Source: CAWATZ01 sp963784995 | GTDB lineage: Bacteria > Planctomycetota > Planctomycetia > Gemmatales > Gemmataceae | DNA: 64,000 bases | Direction of reading: 5' to 3' | Assembly (NCBI GenBank): GCA_963784995.1 | Contig: CAWATZ010000013.1 | Coordinates: 620,001-684,000 of the forward strand | Shown: positions 18,075-27,823 of the stretch, piece after piece | How positions within the stretch are numbered: the first letter of the stretch is position 1 | Layout of the letters: every line of letters starts with the position of its first letter | Position numbers and translations under genes: made by a program | The notes under the pieces: generated by a model | Databases searched by the model: none | Told to the model about the DNA's origin: nothing | Seen by the model: only the letters and a program-made list of their open reading frames with translations

Positions 18075-19015
18075 CGCACGTGGCGACCGTGCTGACAGTG
18101 CCGCTGGACGTGGGGGCGGGCGGCAGCCGGGTCCTCTCCCTGGTCAACCCGGACAAGCTCCGCCGGATGCTCGGCTACATGCTCAACGAGAACGAGTTCC
18201 TGAGCCCGTACGGGATTCGCTCGCTGTCGCGCCATCACGCCGACCACCCCTACGTCTTCCACGCCGAGGGACAGGAGTACCGGGTCGCCTACGTTCCGGG
18301 GGACTCGGACAGCGGCATGTTTGGCGGCAACTCCAACTGGCGTGGGCCGATCTGGATGCCGATGCAGCTGATGCTGCTCCGCGGCCTGGCCAACCAGTAC
18401 GCCCACCTGGGCCCCGATTTCAAGGTCGAGTGTCCGGTCGGCTCCGGCCGGCAGCTGAACCTGCTGGAGGTCAGCCAGGAGATCGCCCGCAGGCTGTCTC
18501 ACCTGTTCGTCCGCAACCGGGCGGGCCGCCGGCCCTCTCACGGCAGCCATGCCAAATGGCAAGATCCGCACTGGCGCGACCTGGTGCTGTTCTACGAATA
18601 CTTCAACGGGGACAACGGTGCCGGGATCGGGGCCAGCCACCAGACCGGCTGGACCGGCATCATCGCCTTCCTGATGCAGGGGTTCACCGCCGTCGAGGCG
18701 GAGAAGGTCCTGAAGAGGGGGATGAGCGCCGTGATGCAGGTGAGCGCCCAGGTCGCTCAGGAGGCGGACCAACCAGAGGCCGCCCAGGTGGCGCAGGCGG
18801 TCCATGAGCAGGTGGCGGAGAAGGTCGTCGCCCAAGTGCTGGAAACGGTCCAGCAGCAGGTGGCGGAGGCCATGCAGGGCGGGGAGGCCGAGCACCTCCT
18901 GGAAAAGGTCGAAGAGATCGTCATGGAAAAGGTCGCGGAGGCCGTCCAGAAAAAGGCCGAGGAGGTCCAGCAGCAAAAGGATCAACGGACCGAGGAAAAG
19001 AAGGACGTCCTGTGA
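18075..19015 (+). pseudogene. Duplicated 3' end of the GH63/MGH1-like hydrolase gene
   Basis: From CGCACGTGGCG at 18075 to the stop at 19015 the sequence repeats 8070-9010 almost base for base, with scattered substitutions and no indels that I noticed. It encodes the last ~310 residues, including GGNSNWRGPIWMPMQ and the whole coiled-coil tail. Similarity ends exactly at the stop codon on the right and abruptly on the left. The fragment lacks most of the barrel and cannot be an enzyme. An open frame extends upstream to 17858, so a fusion product is formally possible. Confidence 0.8.
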
Positions 19016-19110
19016 GCAACGAGCCGTCGGCGCCCGGCAAAGGCCGGACGTAAGTCCGGCCGTCGGGTTGCCGCCCAGGTGGAGCCGCCCCGTTTTGCTG
19101 GCCTTCCAAT

Positions 19111-20433
19111 TCAGCTCAGCTTCTTGATGACGCCGGTGTGAGCGCCGCCGTAAAAGCGGTCGTCCCCCCGCACACCCATTTTCTCGGTGACCGTTCGGAT
19201 GAGGTTGCCCAGCGGCACCTTGTTGCCACAGGCCACGTGCCCGGCGTGCTTGACGCCCAGCGCGGTGCCACCCGTCAACAGCGCGGGCAAATCCTGCTTG
19301 TAGTGGGCCGCCGGGCCGCCGTTGGTCGTGCCCCACAGAGCCAGCGTGTGATCGAAGACGGTGCCGTTCCCCTCGCGCATGTGCTTCAGCTTGTTCAGGA
19401 AATAGACCCAGTCCTCCATCTGCCAGGCGTCGATCTTGGTCCACCAGCGCAGCTTTTCCTCTTCGCCGCCGTTGTGGGTGATGGTGTGCAGGTCCCAGGG
19501 CACGCCACGCTCCTTGATGGTGCTGCTGTTGATCGGCGTGCCATTCAGGGAGTCGCGCACCTGGTAGGTCACCACGCGGGTGCTGTCGGTCTGCAGCGCC
19601 AGGGCGATCACGTCAAACATCGACCGGAACCAGCCGAGCTTGGCCTTGGCGTAGTCCACCGGGTCCACTTTCGGCTTGGGCTGCGACAGCCAGCGGGCGT
19701 CCGCCGCCAGCTGCTGCTCGATGTCGCGGATCGAAGTCAGGTATTCCTCCAGCTTGGCCCGGTCGGCCTTGCCCAGGCGCCCTTCCAGTTTTCGCGCCTC
19801 TTCGCGCACCCCGTCCAGGACGCTGCCTTGCTCCGCCGCATGGCGCTTGCGCGCGGCCACGTCAGCGGCACTATCGGGCCGGAACAGTCGGTCGAACACC
19901 ACTTGCGGCCGATCCTCCGCGGCCACCGGCGTGCGGTTCCGCGTCCAGGAAAGGGTGCCGTCTCCCAGGCCGCCGAAGCCCGTTTGCCGGGTGTTGCTCA
20001 GGACCAGCGTCGGGAAGCGCGTTTTTCCCTCCTGCCGCTCCGCGATCAGCTGATCGCACGAGGTGCCGTACTTGCCCTTGTGCGGATCGACCCCGGTGAG
20101 GAAGCAGTGCGAGGACGAATGTCCGCCGATGACCGCGTGCAAGCCCGTGAAGAAGGTCGTTTCCTTGCGGAACGGCTCCAGCGGCTTGACCGACTCCGGC
20201 AGGACGTAGTCCAGGCCGGTCTTCTCGGGCGTGGCCGTGAACGGGTTCATCCCCATGCCCCAGAAGGTGAACACCGCCCGGGCCGGAACCTCCGAGGCCG
20301 CCAGCTCGCCGGCCTTGCTGCAGGAGGTGCTGAGGGCCCCCATCGCCTCCAACCACGGTAGGGCGATTACCGCCCCCGTTCCACGCAGGAACGTTCGCCG
20401 GTCCAGCACCCACTTTCTGCGGAGAATGTGCAT
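19111..20433 (-). CDS. DUF1552 domain protein, Tat-exported
   Basis: This 440-residue product starts MHILRRKWVLDRRTFLRGTG, a twin-arginine signal (RRTFLRG). It follows the DUF1552 pattern throughout: FWGMGMNPF near 58, HSSSHCFLTG near 105, DQLIAE, WTRNRTPVAAEDRPQVVFDR, and the C-terminal NGTVFDHTLALWGTTNGGPA. In planctomycetes these proteins are typically encoded next to PSD1 (DUF1592-type) cytochrome-like proteins, as here, with the PSD1 gene directly upstream on the same strand. Biochemical role is not established; secretion across the cytoplasmic membrane is expected. Confidence 0.9.
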   Translation of the reverse strand: MHILRRKWVLDRRTFLRGTGAVIALPWLEAMGALSTSCSKAGELAASEVPARAVFTFWGMGMNPFTATPEKTGLDYVLPESVKPLEPFRKETTFFTGLHAVIGGHSSSHCFLTGVDPHKGKYGTSCDQLIAERQEGKTRFPTLVLSNTRQTGFGGLGDGTLSWTRNRTPVAAEDRPQVVFDRLFRPDSAADVAARKRHAAEQGSVLDGVREEARKLEGRLGKADRAKLEEYLTSIRDIEQQLAADARWLSQPKPKVDPVDYAKAKLGWFRSMFDVIALALQTDSTRVVTYQVRDSLNGTPINSSTIKERGVPWDLHTITHNGGEEEKLRWWTKIDAWQMEDWVYFLNKLKHMREGNGTVFDHTLALWGTTNGGPAAHYKQDLPALLTGGTALGVKHAGHVACGNKVPLGNLIRTVTEKMGVRGDDRFYGGAHTGVIKKLS

Positions 20434-20455
20434 CGCACGGTCCTTTCCCTTGAAT

Positions 20456-20513
20456 GTTAGCCCGACGCGCCAGCGAGGGAGAACTGCTTCCCTCGCTGGC
20501 GCGTCGGGCTAAC
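20456..20513. repeat. Perfect palindrome between PSD1 and DUF1552
   Basis: A 25-base arm beginning GTTAGCCCGACGCGCCAGCG is repeated inverted after an 8-base loop (GAACTGCT). There is no T-run on either side. It sits eight bases after the PSD1 stop and 22 bases before the DUF1552 start, so it may shape read-through or mRNA stability between the two genes. Confidence 0.8.
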
Positions 20514-20520
20514 GTGACGG

Positions 20521-23292
20521 TCACCTCGTTTGAAACGCCCGCGTACTCACGATCGCCTGAATCATCGCCTGCAAACGGTATTCTTCCCTGGCTGCATCAG
20601 TCAGGATGCCGTTCACCAGCTCCTGGTCGGCCGCGCCGACCGGCCGGCCCAGCGCGTAGGCCAGCAGCTTCTCCGTGAAGCCCTTGAGGAACTTCGCTTT
20701 CTCTTCCAGCAGAATGCTCTTGAACTCGGGCAGAGTCTTGAACTCCTGTCCCCCCGGCATGACACCGGAAGCGTCGATCGGCGGGTCGTTCTTGCCTCCC
20801 TTGCGGCCCTCGCCGTTCTGGCGTTCGCGCCAGGCGCCGATGGCGTCGTAGTTTTCCAGCGCCAGACCGAGCGGGTCGATCTTGGTGTGACAGCTGGCAC
20901 AGAAGGCGACCGACCGATGCTGTTCGAGCCGCTGCCGGACGGTCAGGTTCTTGCCCTTGATGACCGGCAGATCGCCGACGTTGGGCGGAGGCAGGGCGGC
21001 GGGCGTGTTCCAGAGCACGTCGAGAACGTAGGCGCCGCGCCGGACCGGCAGGGTTCGTGATCCATCCGACAGGTAGGTCAGCAGCCCGGCCATGCCGAGG
21101 ATGCCGCCGCGATGGTGCTCGGGGCGGATCGGCACGCGGCGGAATTGCTCGCCCTTGACCCCCTCGATGCCGTAGTGCTTGGCCAGGCGCTCGTTGACGA
21201 CCACGAACTCGCTGTCGATCAGGTTGGTCGCCGGCAGGTCCGCCCGCAGCAGTTCGTGGAAAAACTCGTACGGTTCGCGGAGACTGTCATCCCGCAAGGA
21301 TTCGTAGTCCTTGTACTGGCGGGTATCGACCATGACCGAGTCGAATTCGCGGACCTTCATCCACTGGCCGACGAAGTTCTCGACGAATTGCCGGGCCCGT
21401 GGGTCGGCGAGCATCCGCTTGACCTGGGCACGCAGCACGCCGGGCTCATGGAGTCGCTTCTGGGCTGCCAGCCGCGTCAGCTCCCCATCCGGCAGGGTGC
21501 TCCACAGGAAGTAGGACAGGCGGTTGGCCAGCTCCTAATCGCTCAGGTCGCGCGGTTTGCTCTCGGTCCCGGCAGGCTCCTCCAGGAAGAGAAACGACGG
21601 CGAAACCAGAACGCTGGCCACCACGGCACGGACGGCATCGGAGAAGGACTTGCCGTGCTTCTCCTGCATCGTCTGGACCCGACGCACCTGGGCATCGACC
21701 TCTTCCGCCGTCACCGGCCGGCGGTAGGCCCGCGGCAGGAAGCGGGCGAAAATCTCCCGGGCGTACTCCAGGTCGCTGGACTCCGCTCCCTTGAAAAAGA
21801 TCTCCTGGCTCGCCTTTGTCGGCCACTCGGCCAGTGGGCCTTCCACCTCGATGTACTCGTACCACAGGTGCTGCACGTCCTTGACGGCGACTTCCGGGTT
21901 CAGGAAGTTCACCGGCCCGCGGAACTCCAGGGCGAAGCGATACAGGTTGGCGTAGGCTTCGTCTCGTTTCTTCTGCGCCTCGGCGATCTTCTCGGGCGGC
22001 TGCTTGGTTTCCTTGGCCCGCGAGTAAGCTTCGGCGCTTTGCCGGCCAGCCCAGTAGAGACGCCGCATTTCGGGGTTGGTTCGGATCAGCTCGCCGCCAT
22101 CATCGTGGAAGCCGCGCCAGGGGTGGAAGATGTTCCAGCGGAACCGCAGCTCCGGATTGAAGCCGTCGCCGCCGCGGCGGAGGAAGACGGTCTGCTCATA
22201 GACCTGGGGCCGATCCAGCGGCGCGTCGATCGTGAACGTCAAACTTTGCCGCATCTCCCGCGACTGGGGACAGTAATCGACCTGAATGCGAACGTCATCG
22301 ACCTCGAACTTGCCATTGCCCCGGCTGGCGCCGGCGCGGACCCGGAAGCGATACCAGCCGTCGCGCTTGATCACCTGCTGGAGGAATTGCTGCGTCCGGT
22401 AGCCTCCCAGGCCCTCGCTGTAAGGCCAGGCGGCGACGACCTCGACGCCGCCGTCGCGGCGGACGTTCAGGTCGTACGGCTCCGGCCCGCGCTCCACGTC
22501 GGGCAAGGGGCGTTTCTCTTTCTTCAGCAGGTCGGAGAACTTGATGTCGCCCCGATCGAGGACTTCCTCCATGGTCGTCGTTGGTTTCGGACTGCGGCGC
22601 AGCAGGTTGTTGTCTTCCAGGGCCAGGACCCGAACCTTGTTCGCCTTGACCGGCTCCGCGGGCAGTGCCTCGCGGACCACCAGGTCGGCCGTCGCCAGGT
22701 ACGCCTGTAACTGCGATTTGTCGATGAACAGGGCCGCTCCGCCGCGATCGAAACCGTCCACCTTGCCGTCGGCGGGCAGCTCCTGCTCGATCTTGCGGGC
22801 GAGGTGCTCGTCCAGGTGAAACAGATCGCGCACGGTGTTGGCATACTCGGTGCGGTTCAGCCGGCGCATCGGCGTCCGGCCGGCGGTGCTTTGCGCCCGT
22901 TTCTCGGCGTTGCGCAGCTCCTGATTGACCCATTCGACGATGGCGAACGCTTCCTTGGGATCGGGTTTGCTCTTCTTCTTCGGCATCTTGCCGAGGTTGA
23001 TCTGATCGATCGCCTCGCGCCAGCGGTCGGCCGTCTTGCCGGCCAGGAAATCGGTGCCCAGGTCGTCGATCCGGAATCCGGCCTTGGCCGTGCTCTCGTC
23101 GTGGCATTCCCAGCAATGCTGCTTGAGAAACGGCAGGACACGCCGTTCGTAGGTCGTCCGGCTCTCGGCGGACAGGACCGGGCTTGCCTGCGGTGCTTCT
23201 CCGGCATGGGCGGAGCCCAGGGAGAAAGCCAGGACGAGCAGAGACCGGATGACTGACCCGGAAGGAATCGCCCTGCGCGAGGAGGTATTCAT
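20521..23292 (-). pseudogene. PSD1-type protein (DUF1587/1592/1588/1585) with an in-frame TAG
   Basis: ATG 23292 starts a signal peptide (MNTSSRRAIPSGSVIRSLLV). The 923-residue frame contains a cytochrome-c-like motif HCWECH near residue 60, LNRTEYANTVRDLF (DUF1587), a carbohydrate-binding-like middle, FLPRAYRRPVTAEEVDAQVR (DUF1595), SPSFLFLEEPAG (DUF1592), then FVGQWMKVREFD (DUF1588), CASCHTKIDPLG and the DUF1585 C-terminus. Codon 586 (21535-21537) is TAG in RDLSD-stop-ELANRLSYFLW, where the family has Tyr, so it reads as a TAC to TAG change. Everything after it stays in frame and unmutated. Recent nonsense mutation, sequencing error or suppression are all possible. Confidence 0.8.
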
Positions 23293-23484
23293 GCGATGGA
23301 AGCTCTTTGCCGGCAGGAAGGTCGGAGGGTAACCCGAAACGGTCTCGGGTGGTCGGTGCAGGTATTCTATCACCTGGACGGTCGAGCGTACAGGCGTCTC
23401 CAATCGCAATGGACGCCATTTTGGTGTCGCGATAAGATCAGGGCAGAGACGTGATGCGGCCCCTGTGTACCCACGGAGATTGTC

Positions 23485-24420
23485 ATGTTGCGCATCCGAC
23501 CCATCAACACCGTCGCCATCGCGCTGACCCTGGCCGGTGCCACGCTGGCGGCCGACAAGCCAGCCCGATCGACCGATGGTGCGAAGGCAACTCCGCCGCG
23601 CGTCCTGCGCATCGGCGCGGTGGCCTACGCGCCAAGTGCCGTGACTGTTTTCGAGAACCTGCGCCGATACCTCGCCAGGAACGATCTGCCGGCCGATTAC
23701 GTGTTGTACTCCAATTACGATGCCCTGGTGGACGCGCTGCGGAGCGGACACGTGGACATCGCCTGGAACACGCCGTTGGCCCACGCCCGCTACCACCTCC
23801 TTTGCAACGGTCAAAGCCAGACGCTGGTGATGCGCGACGTCGATTGTCAGTTCCGATGCAAGTTGCTCGTGCGCAAGGAGTCGGGGATCAAGGCTCCAGC
23901 CGGTCTTCCAGGGAAGACCCTCGCCCTGGGCAGTCGCGAGGCAGCCGAGGCCGTTGTCCTGCCCCTTCACTTCCTCAAACGAGAGGGAGTGCAACTGGAC
24001 CAGGTCAAGTTCCTCCGCCTGGACAAGGAAATCGACCTGCGGGGCAACCCCTGTTCCAGTCCGCTCCACGTCTTGAAAGCCCTGCGTGCCGGCCGGGCCG
24101 ACGCCGGCATCGTTGGCGAGCGCCTCTGGGACGATCTCGTGGCCCGCAAAGCTCCCGAGGTGGAAGGCTTGCTGGCAGTGTGGACTTCGCCTCCCTTTAG
24201 CCACTGCGTGTTCACTGCCGCCAAGGACTTTGACAGGACCCTTGCAGCTCGTTTCACCCGGCTGATGCTGGCCATGGACGGCCACGATGAGGGGACTGCC
24301 GAAATCCTGCGCCTGGAGGGCGCGAGCAAATGGGTGGCCGGCAGTCCAGATGGCTTCAAGACGCTGATCGAGGCGCTTCGAGCGGAACATGCCAAGGTCC
24401 CTGGCCGCGCTCGTCCTTGA
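23485..24420 (+). CDS. PhnD-like phosphate/phosphonate-type substrate-binding protein
   Basis: This 311-residue product begins with a signal peptide (MLRIRPINTVAIALTLAGAT, then LAADKP). The mature part has the periplasmic binding protein type 2 pattern of PhnD-like proteins: VLRIGAVAY, VLYSNYDALVDALRSGHVDI, AWNTPLAHARYHLL, GLPGKTLALGSREAAEAVVL and DAGIVGERLWDDL. Known relatives bind phosphonate, phosphite or other oxyanions for an ABC importer. No permease or ATPase gene is adjacent, so the ligand and its use are unknown; it may be an orphan sensor. Confidence 0.8.
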   Translation: MLRIRPINTVAIALTLAGATLAADKPARSTDGAKATPPRVLRIGAVAYAPSAVTVFENLRRYLARNDLPADYVLYSNYDALVDALRSGHVDIAWNTPLAHARYHLLCNGQSQTLVMRDVDCQFRCKLLVRKESGIKAPAGLPGKTLALGSREAAEAVVLPLHFLKREGVQLDQVKFLRLDKEIDLRGNPCSSPLHVLKALRAGRADAGIVGERLWDDLVARKAPEVEGLLAVWTSPPFSHCVFTAAKDFDRTLAARFTRLMLAMDGHDEGTAEILRLEGASKWVAGSPDGFKTLIEALRAEHAKVPGRARP

Positions 24421-24639
24421 CACCAAGCGGTGGCAGGTCCACCTTGATGCGCCTCAGGAGGCTCGGTTTGAGCAGCGAGCAGGGCCTGGTTGAGAGGCGA
24501 GGGAGGGCGGAGGACCGCTCCTGTTGGGAACGGGACGATACCAGCGAGACGCCCCCGGCAACAGTTGAGAGCATTTACTGAGGACTGCAAGACAGCCCAC
24601 CGATGGAGGTTGGCAGGACGACTCCCAGGAAGGAACCGA

Positions 24640-25002
24640 ATGGCACGCAAACCCAAGGTGTCCCGACGGGACACGCTCTCCATCAGCATAGCTTGCCGGG
24701 TCCGGATGCAGATCGGCGAACCCGTTGGTTTTCTCGACGTTCGGAAGGACGAGGACCGGGCGCTCAGACCCAGCCAGATTGCCGGCTCTCTCCGCATCGT
24801 CGGCGACGAGCGGACCTTTCAGCCGCCCTGCCATCAGCACAACTGCGTCGTCGTCTATTGTGCCTGACCGCACCAGGAAACCAGCACCCGTGTGATGCGC
24901 CAGTTGCGGGAACAGGGCTATTCTTCCGTCTTCGTGCTGCGCGGCGGGTTCGCCGCCTGGTTGTGCGCCGACGGTCTGACCGAGCCGATTCGGGATAGCT
25001 GA
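24640..25002 (+). CDS. Rhodanese-like protein with in-frame TGA at a cysteine position
   Basis: ATG 24640 follows AGGAAGGAA. The 120-residue frame matches single-domain rhodaneses: GFLDVRKDEDRALRPSQIAG near residue 30, GSLRIVGDE, then the active-site loop NCVVVYCA-TGA-PHQETSTRVMRQL, and FVLRGGFAAW near the end. TGA is codon 76 (24865-24867). Related rhodaneses commonly have Cys at this place (YCACP), so the codon may be a TGC to TGA nonsense change or a selenocysteine codon. The frame is uninterrupted on both sides. Rhodaneses carry sulfur as a persulfide; a TusA/DsrE sulfur-relay operon lies 1.2 kb away on the other strand. Confidence 0.6.
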
Positions 25003-25326
25003 CGACAGGCAACTTTGGCCTTCCGGCACGTGAAAAGGAAGGCGGGGAGCGTTGTGCGCTTCGGTCAGATCGACCTCCGGTGTGTCGGACTGACGCGCGC
25101 TGGCGGCCACGGCTTGCGTGCAGAGGTCGAGAGGACCGAAGCAGATTAGCAAGGCATCAGAAAGTGGACGCGGTCCCAGAGAATCGCTCGTGAGCAGAGT
25201 CAATATCGAACACCGAGTTCAGCAGCGGCGGCCTTCGGGAACCTCCTACCCTGGAAGCGATTGATCAGGCCGCCGTCTGCTGCAACGCGTGGTTCAGCGA
25301 AGTTATTCCTATACTCAACGGGCGAC
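25003..25326. other. Intergenic region
   Basis: There are 324 bases without a gene I can support. On the minus strand the end of one open frame reads SLNHALQQTAA just before 25265, a tail that I recall seeing at several planctomycete protein ends, so a small repeat may lie at 25262-25300. The rest is featureless. Confidence 0.3.
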
Positions 25327-25758
25327 TCAAGTGATGCACGAAAACGCGAACAACCAACCAAAGAAAATAATAGGCACGTACACCACGCGCAACCACGGAT
25401 TCTTCGTCACAATAAACCCTACCAACGACCAGCACCAAGCAACGACCAGCATTGCAAACCCGGACAAGGGAGCCCATACGTTCCCATTGAGGGTTTGGGA
25501 AGGGTCCAGCGCCTCTACGCAGGCCTCAAGATAGAATATCCACACAGCCGATGCGTGCATCCAGCCAACGAGGCAAACAAGCCAACTCCACGGTGTCTTT
25601 ATCCCCTCTCTGGATCGCCAAATGAGAGGGTGCCTCGCACCAAACTGTTGCAGTAGGCTGATGTCCTTCAGGTCGGGTGATTCGCAGACAGCATTAACGC
25701 GGGAGGCAGAGACGAGTTGCGACTGGATGTTCTTGTCGCAGGAGAACTTCATTGACAC
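25327..25758 (-). CDS. Hypothetical membrane protein
   Basis: This 143-residue frame has three clearly hydrophobic segments: WSWLVCLVGWMHASAVWIFY near residue 57, WAPLSGFAMLVVAWCWSLVG near 94, and VVYVPIIFFGWLFAF near 124. The N-terminal ~50 residues are hydrophilic. Base composition is visibly lower in GC than the neighbouring genes, suggesting horizontal origin. The start is uncertain (ATG 25758 or 25752). No family recognised and no partner gene nearby. Confidence 0.55.
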   Translation of the reverse strand: MSMKFSCDKNIQSQLVSASRVNAVCESPDLKDISLLQQFGARHPLIWRSREGIKTPWSWLVCLVGWMHASAVWIFYLEACVEALDPSQTLNGNVWAPLSGFAMLVVAWCWSLVGFIVTKNPWLRVVYVPIIFFGWLFAFSCIT

Positions 25759-26188
25759 GGCAGTCTCCCCTCCTTCTCCGAACGACTCAGTTCAACAGAT
25801 GGCTCCTGGGGTCCAGATCGTCGCGGCACCGACTGCTTTCACCGCCATGCCGCACCGTTTCTTCGCCGAACGCACGGCTAAACTGCCGGGGCCGCATGCA
25901 AGGACGCTGAAGCCCTGCTGATGTAACGTGGCTGCGTTACACAACGCCTTGGGCATCCTGGCTTCTGAACCGCCGAACTGGTGATTCAACGAAGCGCTCA
26001 TCTCGAGGTCAAGAGGCCAGCGGTGGCCGACCCATTCGCGCGTCGGTCCTCCACACCTCCGCACGAATCGCACTCCCGCTAATCTGCTCCGGTCACATCG
26101 ACCGACGCACGCAACCATCTATCGATGCTCCCCTGACCGGGTCCGTCCGCTGGGACGTACTCTCAGGCAGTTGACGCGCTACCACCGC
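25759..26188. other. Intergenic region
   Basis: There are 430 bases between the membrane protein and the end of the TusA-MetE gene. I found no convincing gene, hairpin terminator or repeat. Confidence 0.35.
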
Positions 26189-27823
26189 TCAGGAGAAATC
26201 GCCGGCCAGGGTCGCTACCTGGTGCCGGTGGCGGAGCAGCTTCGCGGCCTGGACAATGGCAGCCAGCTTGGCCTCGGCCACCTGGGCCGAAGCAAGCGGA
26301 CTGTCGGCGAAGGTCGCAAAGCCGCAGTCCGGGTTGAGCAGCACGCGCTCCGGGCCGAACAGGGCAATCGCCTGCTCCGCCCGGGCCACGATCTCCTCAA
26401 CCGATTCGACCGCGTCCGTCTTCTGGTTCACGACACCCAGGCCCAGCCGGCAGGAACCCGGCAGATCACGCAGCACGGCCATTTCGCCCGCACGCGGCGT
26501 ACACATTTCCAGGAAGAACGTGCCCACGGGAATCGTCCGCAGCAGCGGCACCAGGGGCCGGTAGTCGCCGCGCAGGGCCAGGCCCTCGTCGCGGGACCAG
26601 TTGCCGCGGCAGACGTGCAGGGCCAGGCGCTCCGGCGGGAGGCCGGCGACCACCTGGTTGATCAGGCCGCCGGCGAAGGTCAGTTCGTCTTCCGGATCGC
26701 GCCGGGCCCCAAGCACGCCACACATGAAGCTGCGGTTCCGGCTGGGCCGGCCAAAGACGATCTCGGTCAGCACCGGCTCGTCGAGCTGCACCAGGGCCGC
26801 CCCGGCCGCCAGCAGGAAATGCACCTCCTCGCGGAGCACCCGGACCACGTCCTGGGCCAGCTGTTCCCGGTCGCTGTAGAATCGGTCGGAGACGCACTCC
26901 AGCCAGGTGGTCCGGGTCAGCAGATACGGGCCGGGAAGGGCAACCTTGATCGGCTTGCGGGTGAGTGTTTGCACGAACTGCAGCTCGTGAACGGCCAGCG
27001 GCCGGCTCCGGCTCAACGGCCCCAGCACGGCCGGGTGGCGTACCTTCTCGGCGGGAACGTCCAGGGCCCGCAGTTCCTCCTCGAACTTCCGCGGGTCATC
27101 GACGTAGGGCAGCAGGTCGGTGATGGGAATCAGCTGGCAATTGTCGAGCCGGCTGCCGACGAAGCTGGCATAACTGTCGCGCCGCTGCTCGCCATCGGTG
27201 ACCACGTCCACGCCGGCGCGTTCCTGGGCGGCGACGGCCAGCTGCACCGCGTCGTCGGCCGTTTGCTGAAACGCGGCTTCGTCGAGGCGGCGCTCCAGGT
27301 AGTCGTGCATGGCCCGCAGCATCCAGCCCGGCCGGGGCCAGCTGCCAATCCCCATCACCGAGAGGGGAGCGATGGCCGGGGCTGGCGCGGGAGGCGGCAA
27401 GGACACTCCGGGTTGCGGTGCGCTCCCCCTGCCCACCCCGGGTTGCGCTGCGCTCCACCCGGGGCTATCTTCCCCAAGAATAGAGCCCCGGGTGGAGCGC
27501 AGCGCAACCCGGGGTGGCGGGGTGTCCTTCGCCCCTGGCTTTTGCCGCTCCGCCAGCGAGCCCTTGCAGACCAGATAGCTGCTCCGGTTTCCCTGACGGG
27601 TGCCGGAGACCAGTTCGTTGCCCGTCAGTCGGGCCCAGGCCGGCAGGTCCTCTTCCACCGAGCGCTCGGTCGAGAGGATCTCCAGCAGCTGACCCCGTTC
27701 GAGTGGGTCGAGGTGCTGGCGGATCAGCAGCAGCAGTCCATTGCCGCAATCCAGGTCGCCGCCGTCAAAGGTGGAGTCAGGGGAATGGAGATGGCGCTGG
27801 AGCCATTGCATGATCGCCCCCAT
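26189..27823 (-). CDS. TusA-like domain fused to MetE C-terminal-like methyltransferase
   Basis: This 544-residue protein starts at ATG 27823, whose A overlaps the preceding TGA stop (TGATG), so it is coupled to the DsrE gene. Residues about 1-95 are TusA-like (FDGGDLDCGNGLLLLIRQHL, then LPAWARLTGNEL) with the sulfur-carrier Cys in DCGNG. Residues about 155-544 match the catalytic domain of cobalamin-independent methionine synthase: SVMGIGSWPRPGW, DVVTDGEQRRDSY, PGPYLLTRTTW, and zinc ligands LHVCRGN (His, Cys), FFLEM (Glu) and LNPDCGF (Cys). The folate-binding N-terminal half of MetE is absent, so another methyl donor is expected. The linker (about residues 98-142) is a translated palindromic element. 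Confidence 0.8.
   Translation of the reverse strand: MGAIMQWLQRHLHSPDSTFDGGDLDCGNGLLLLIRQHLDPLERGQLLEILSTERSVEEDLPAWARLTGNELVSGTRQGNRSSYLVCKGSLAERQKPGAKDTPPPRVALRSTRGSILGEDSPGWSAAQPGVGRGSAPQPGVSLPPPAPAPAIAPLSVMGIGSWPRPGWMLRAMHDYLERRLDEAAFQQTADDAVQLAVAAQERAGVDVVTDGEQRRDSYASFVGSRLDNCQLIPITDLLPYVDDPRKFEEELRALDVPAEKVRHPAVLGPLSRSRPLAVHELQFVQTLTRKPIKVALPGPYLLTRTTWLECVSDRFYSDREQLAQDVVRVLREEVHFLLAAGAALVQLDEPVLTEIVFGRPSRNRSFMCGVLGARRDPEDELTFAGGLINQVVAGLPPERLALHVCRGNWSRDEGLALRGDYRPLVPLLRTIPVGTFFLEMCTPRAGEMAVLRDLPGSCRLGLGVVNQKTDAVESVEEIVARAEQAIALFGPERVLLNPDCGFATFADSPLASAQVAEAKLAAIVQAAKLLRHRHQVATLAGDFS
27399..27529. repeat. Palindromic element inside the TusA-MetE coding sequence
   Basis: AAGGACAC at 27399 and GTGTCCTT at 27522 are the ends. 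Inside, a 32-base arm (27435-27466, starting ACCCCGGGTTGCGCTGCGCT) is repeated inverted and perfectly at 27484-27515. The element stays open in the host frame and encodes a Pro/Gly/Ser/Arg-rich linker between the two domains. It is in the style of the intergenic palindromes but coding. Confidence 0.8.

Noticed and set aside
24454..25203. 249-residue minus-strand frame over the rhodanese
   Set aside because: No domain logic; the plus strand has the rhodanese motifs.
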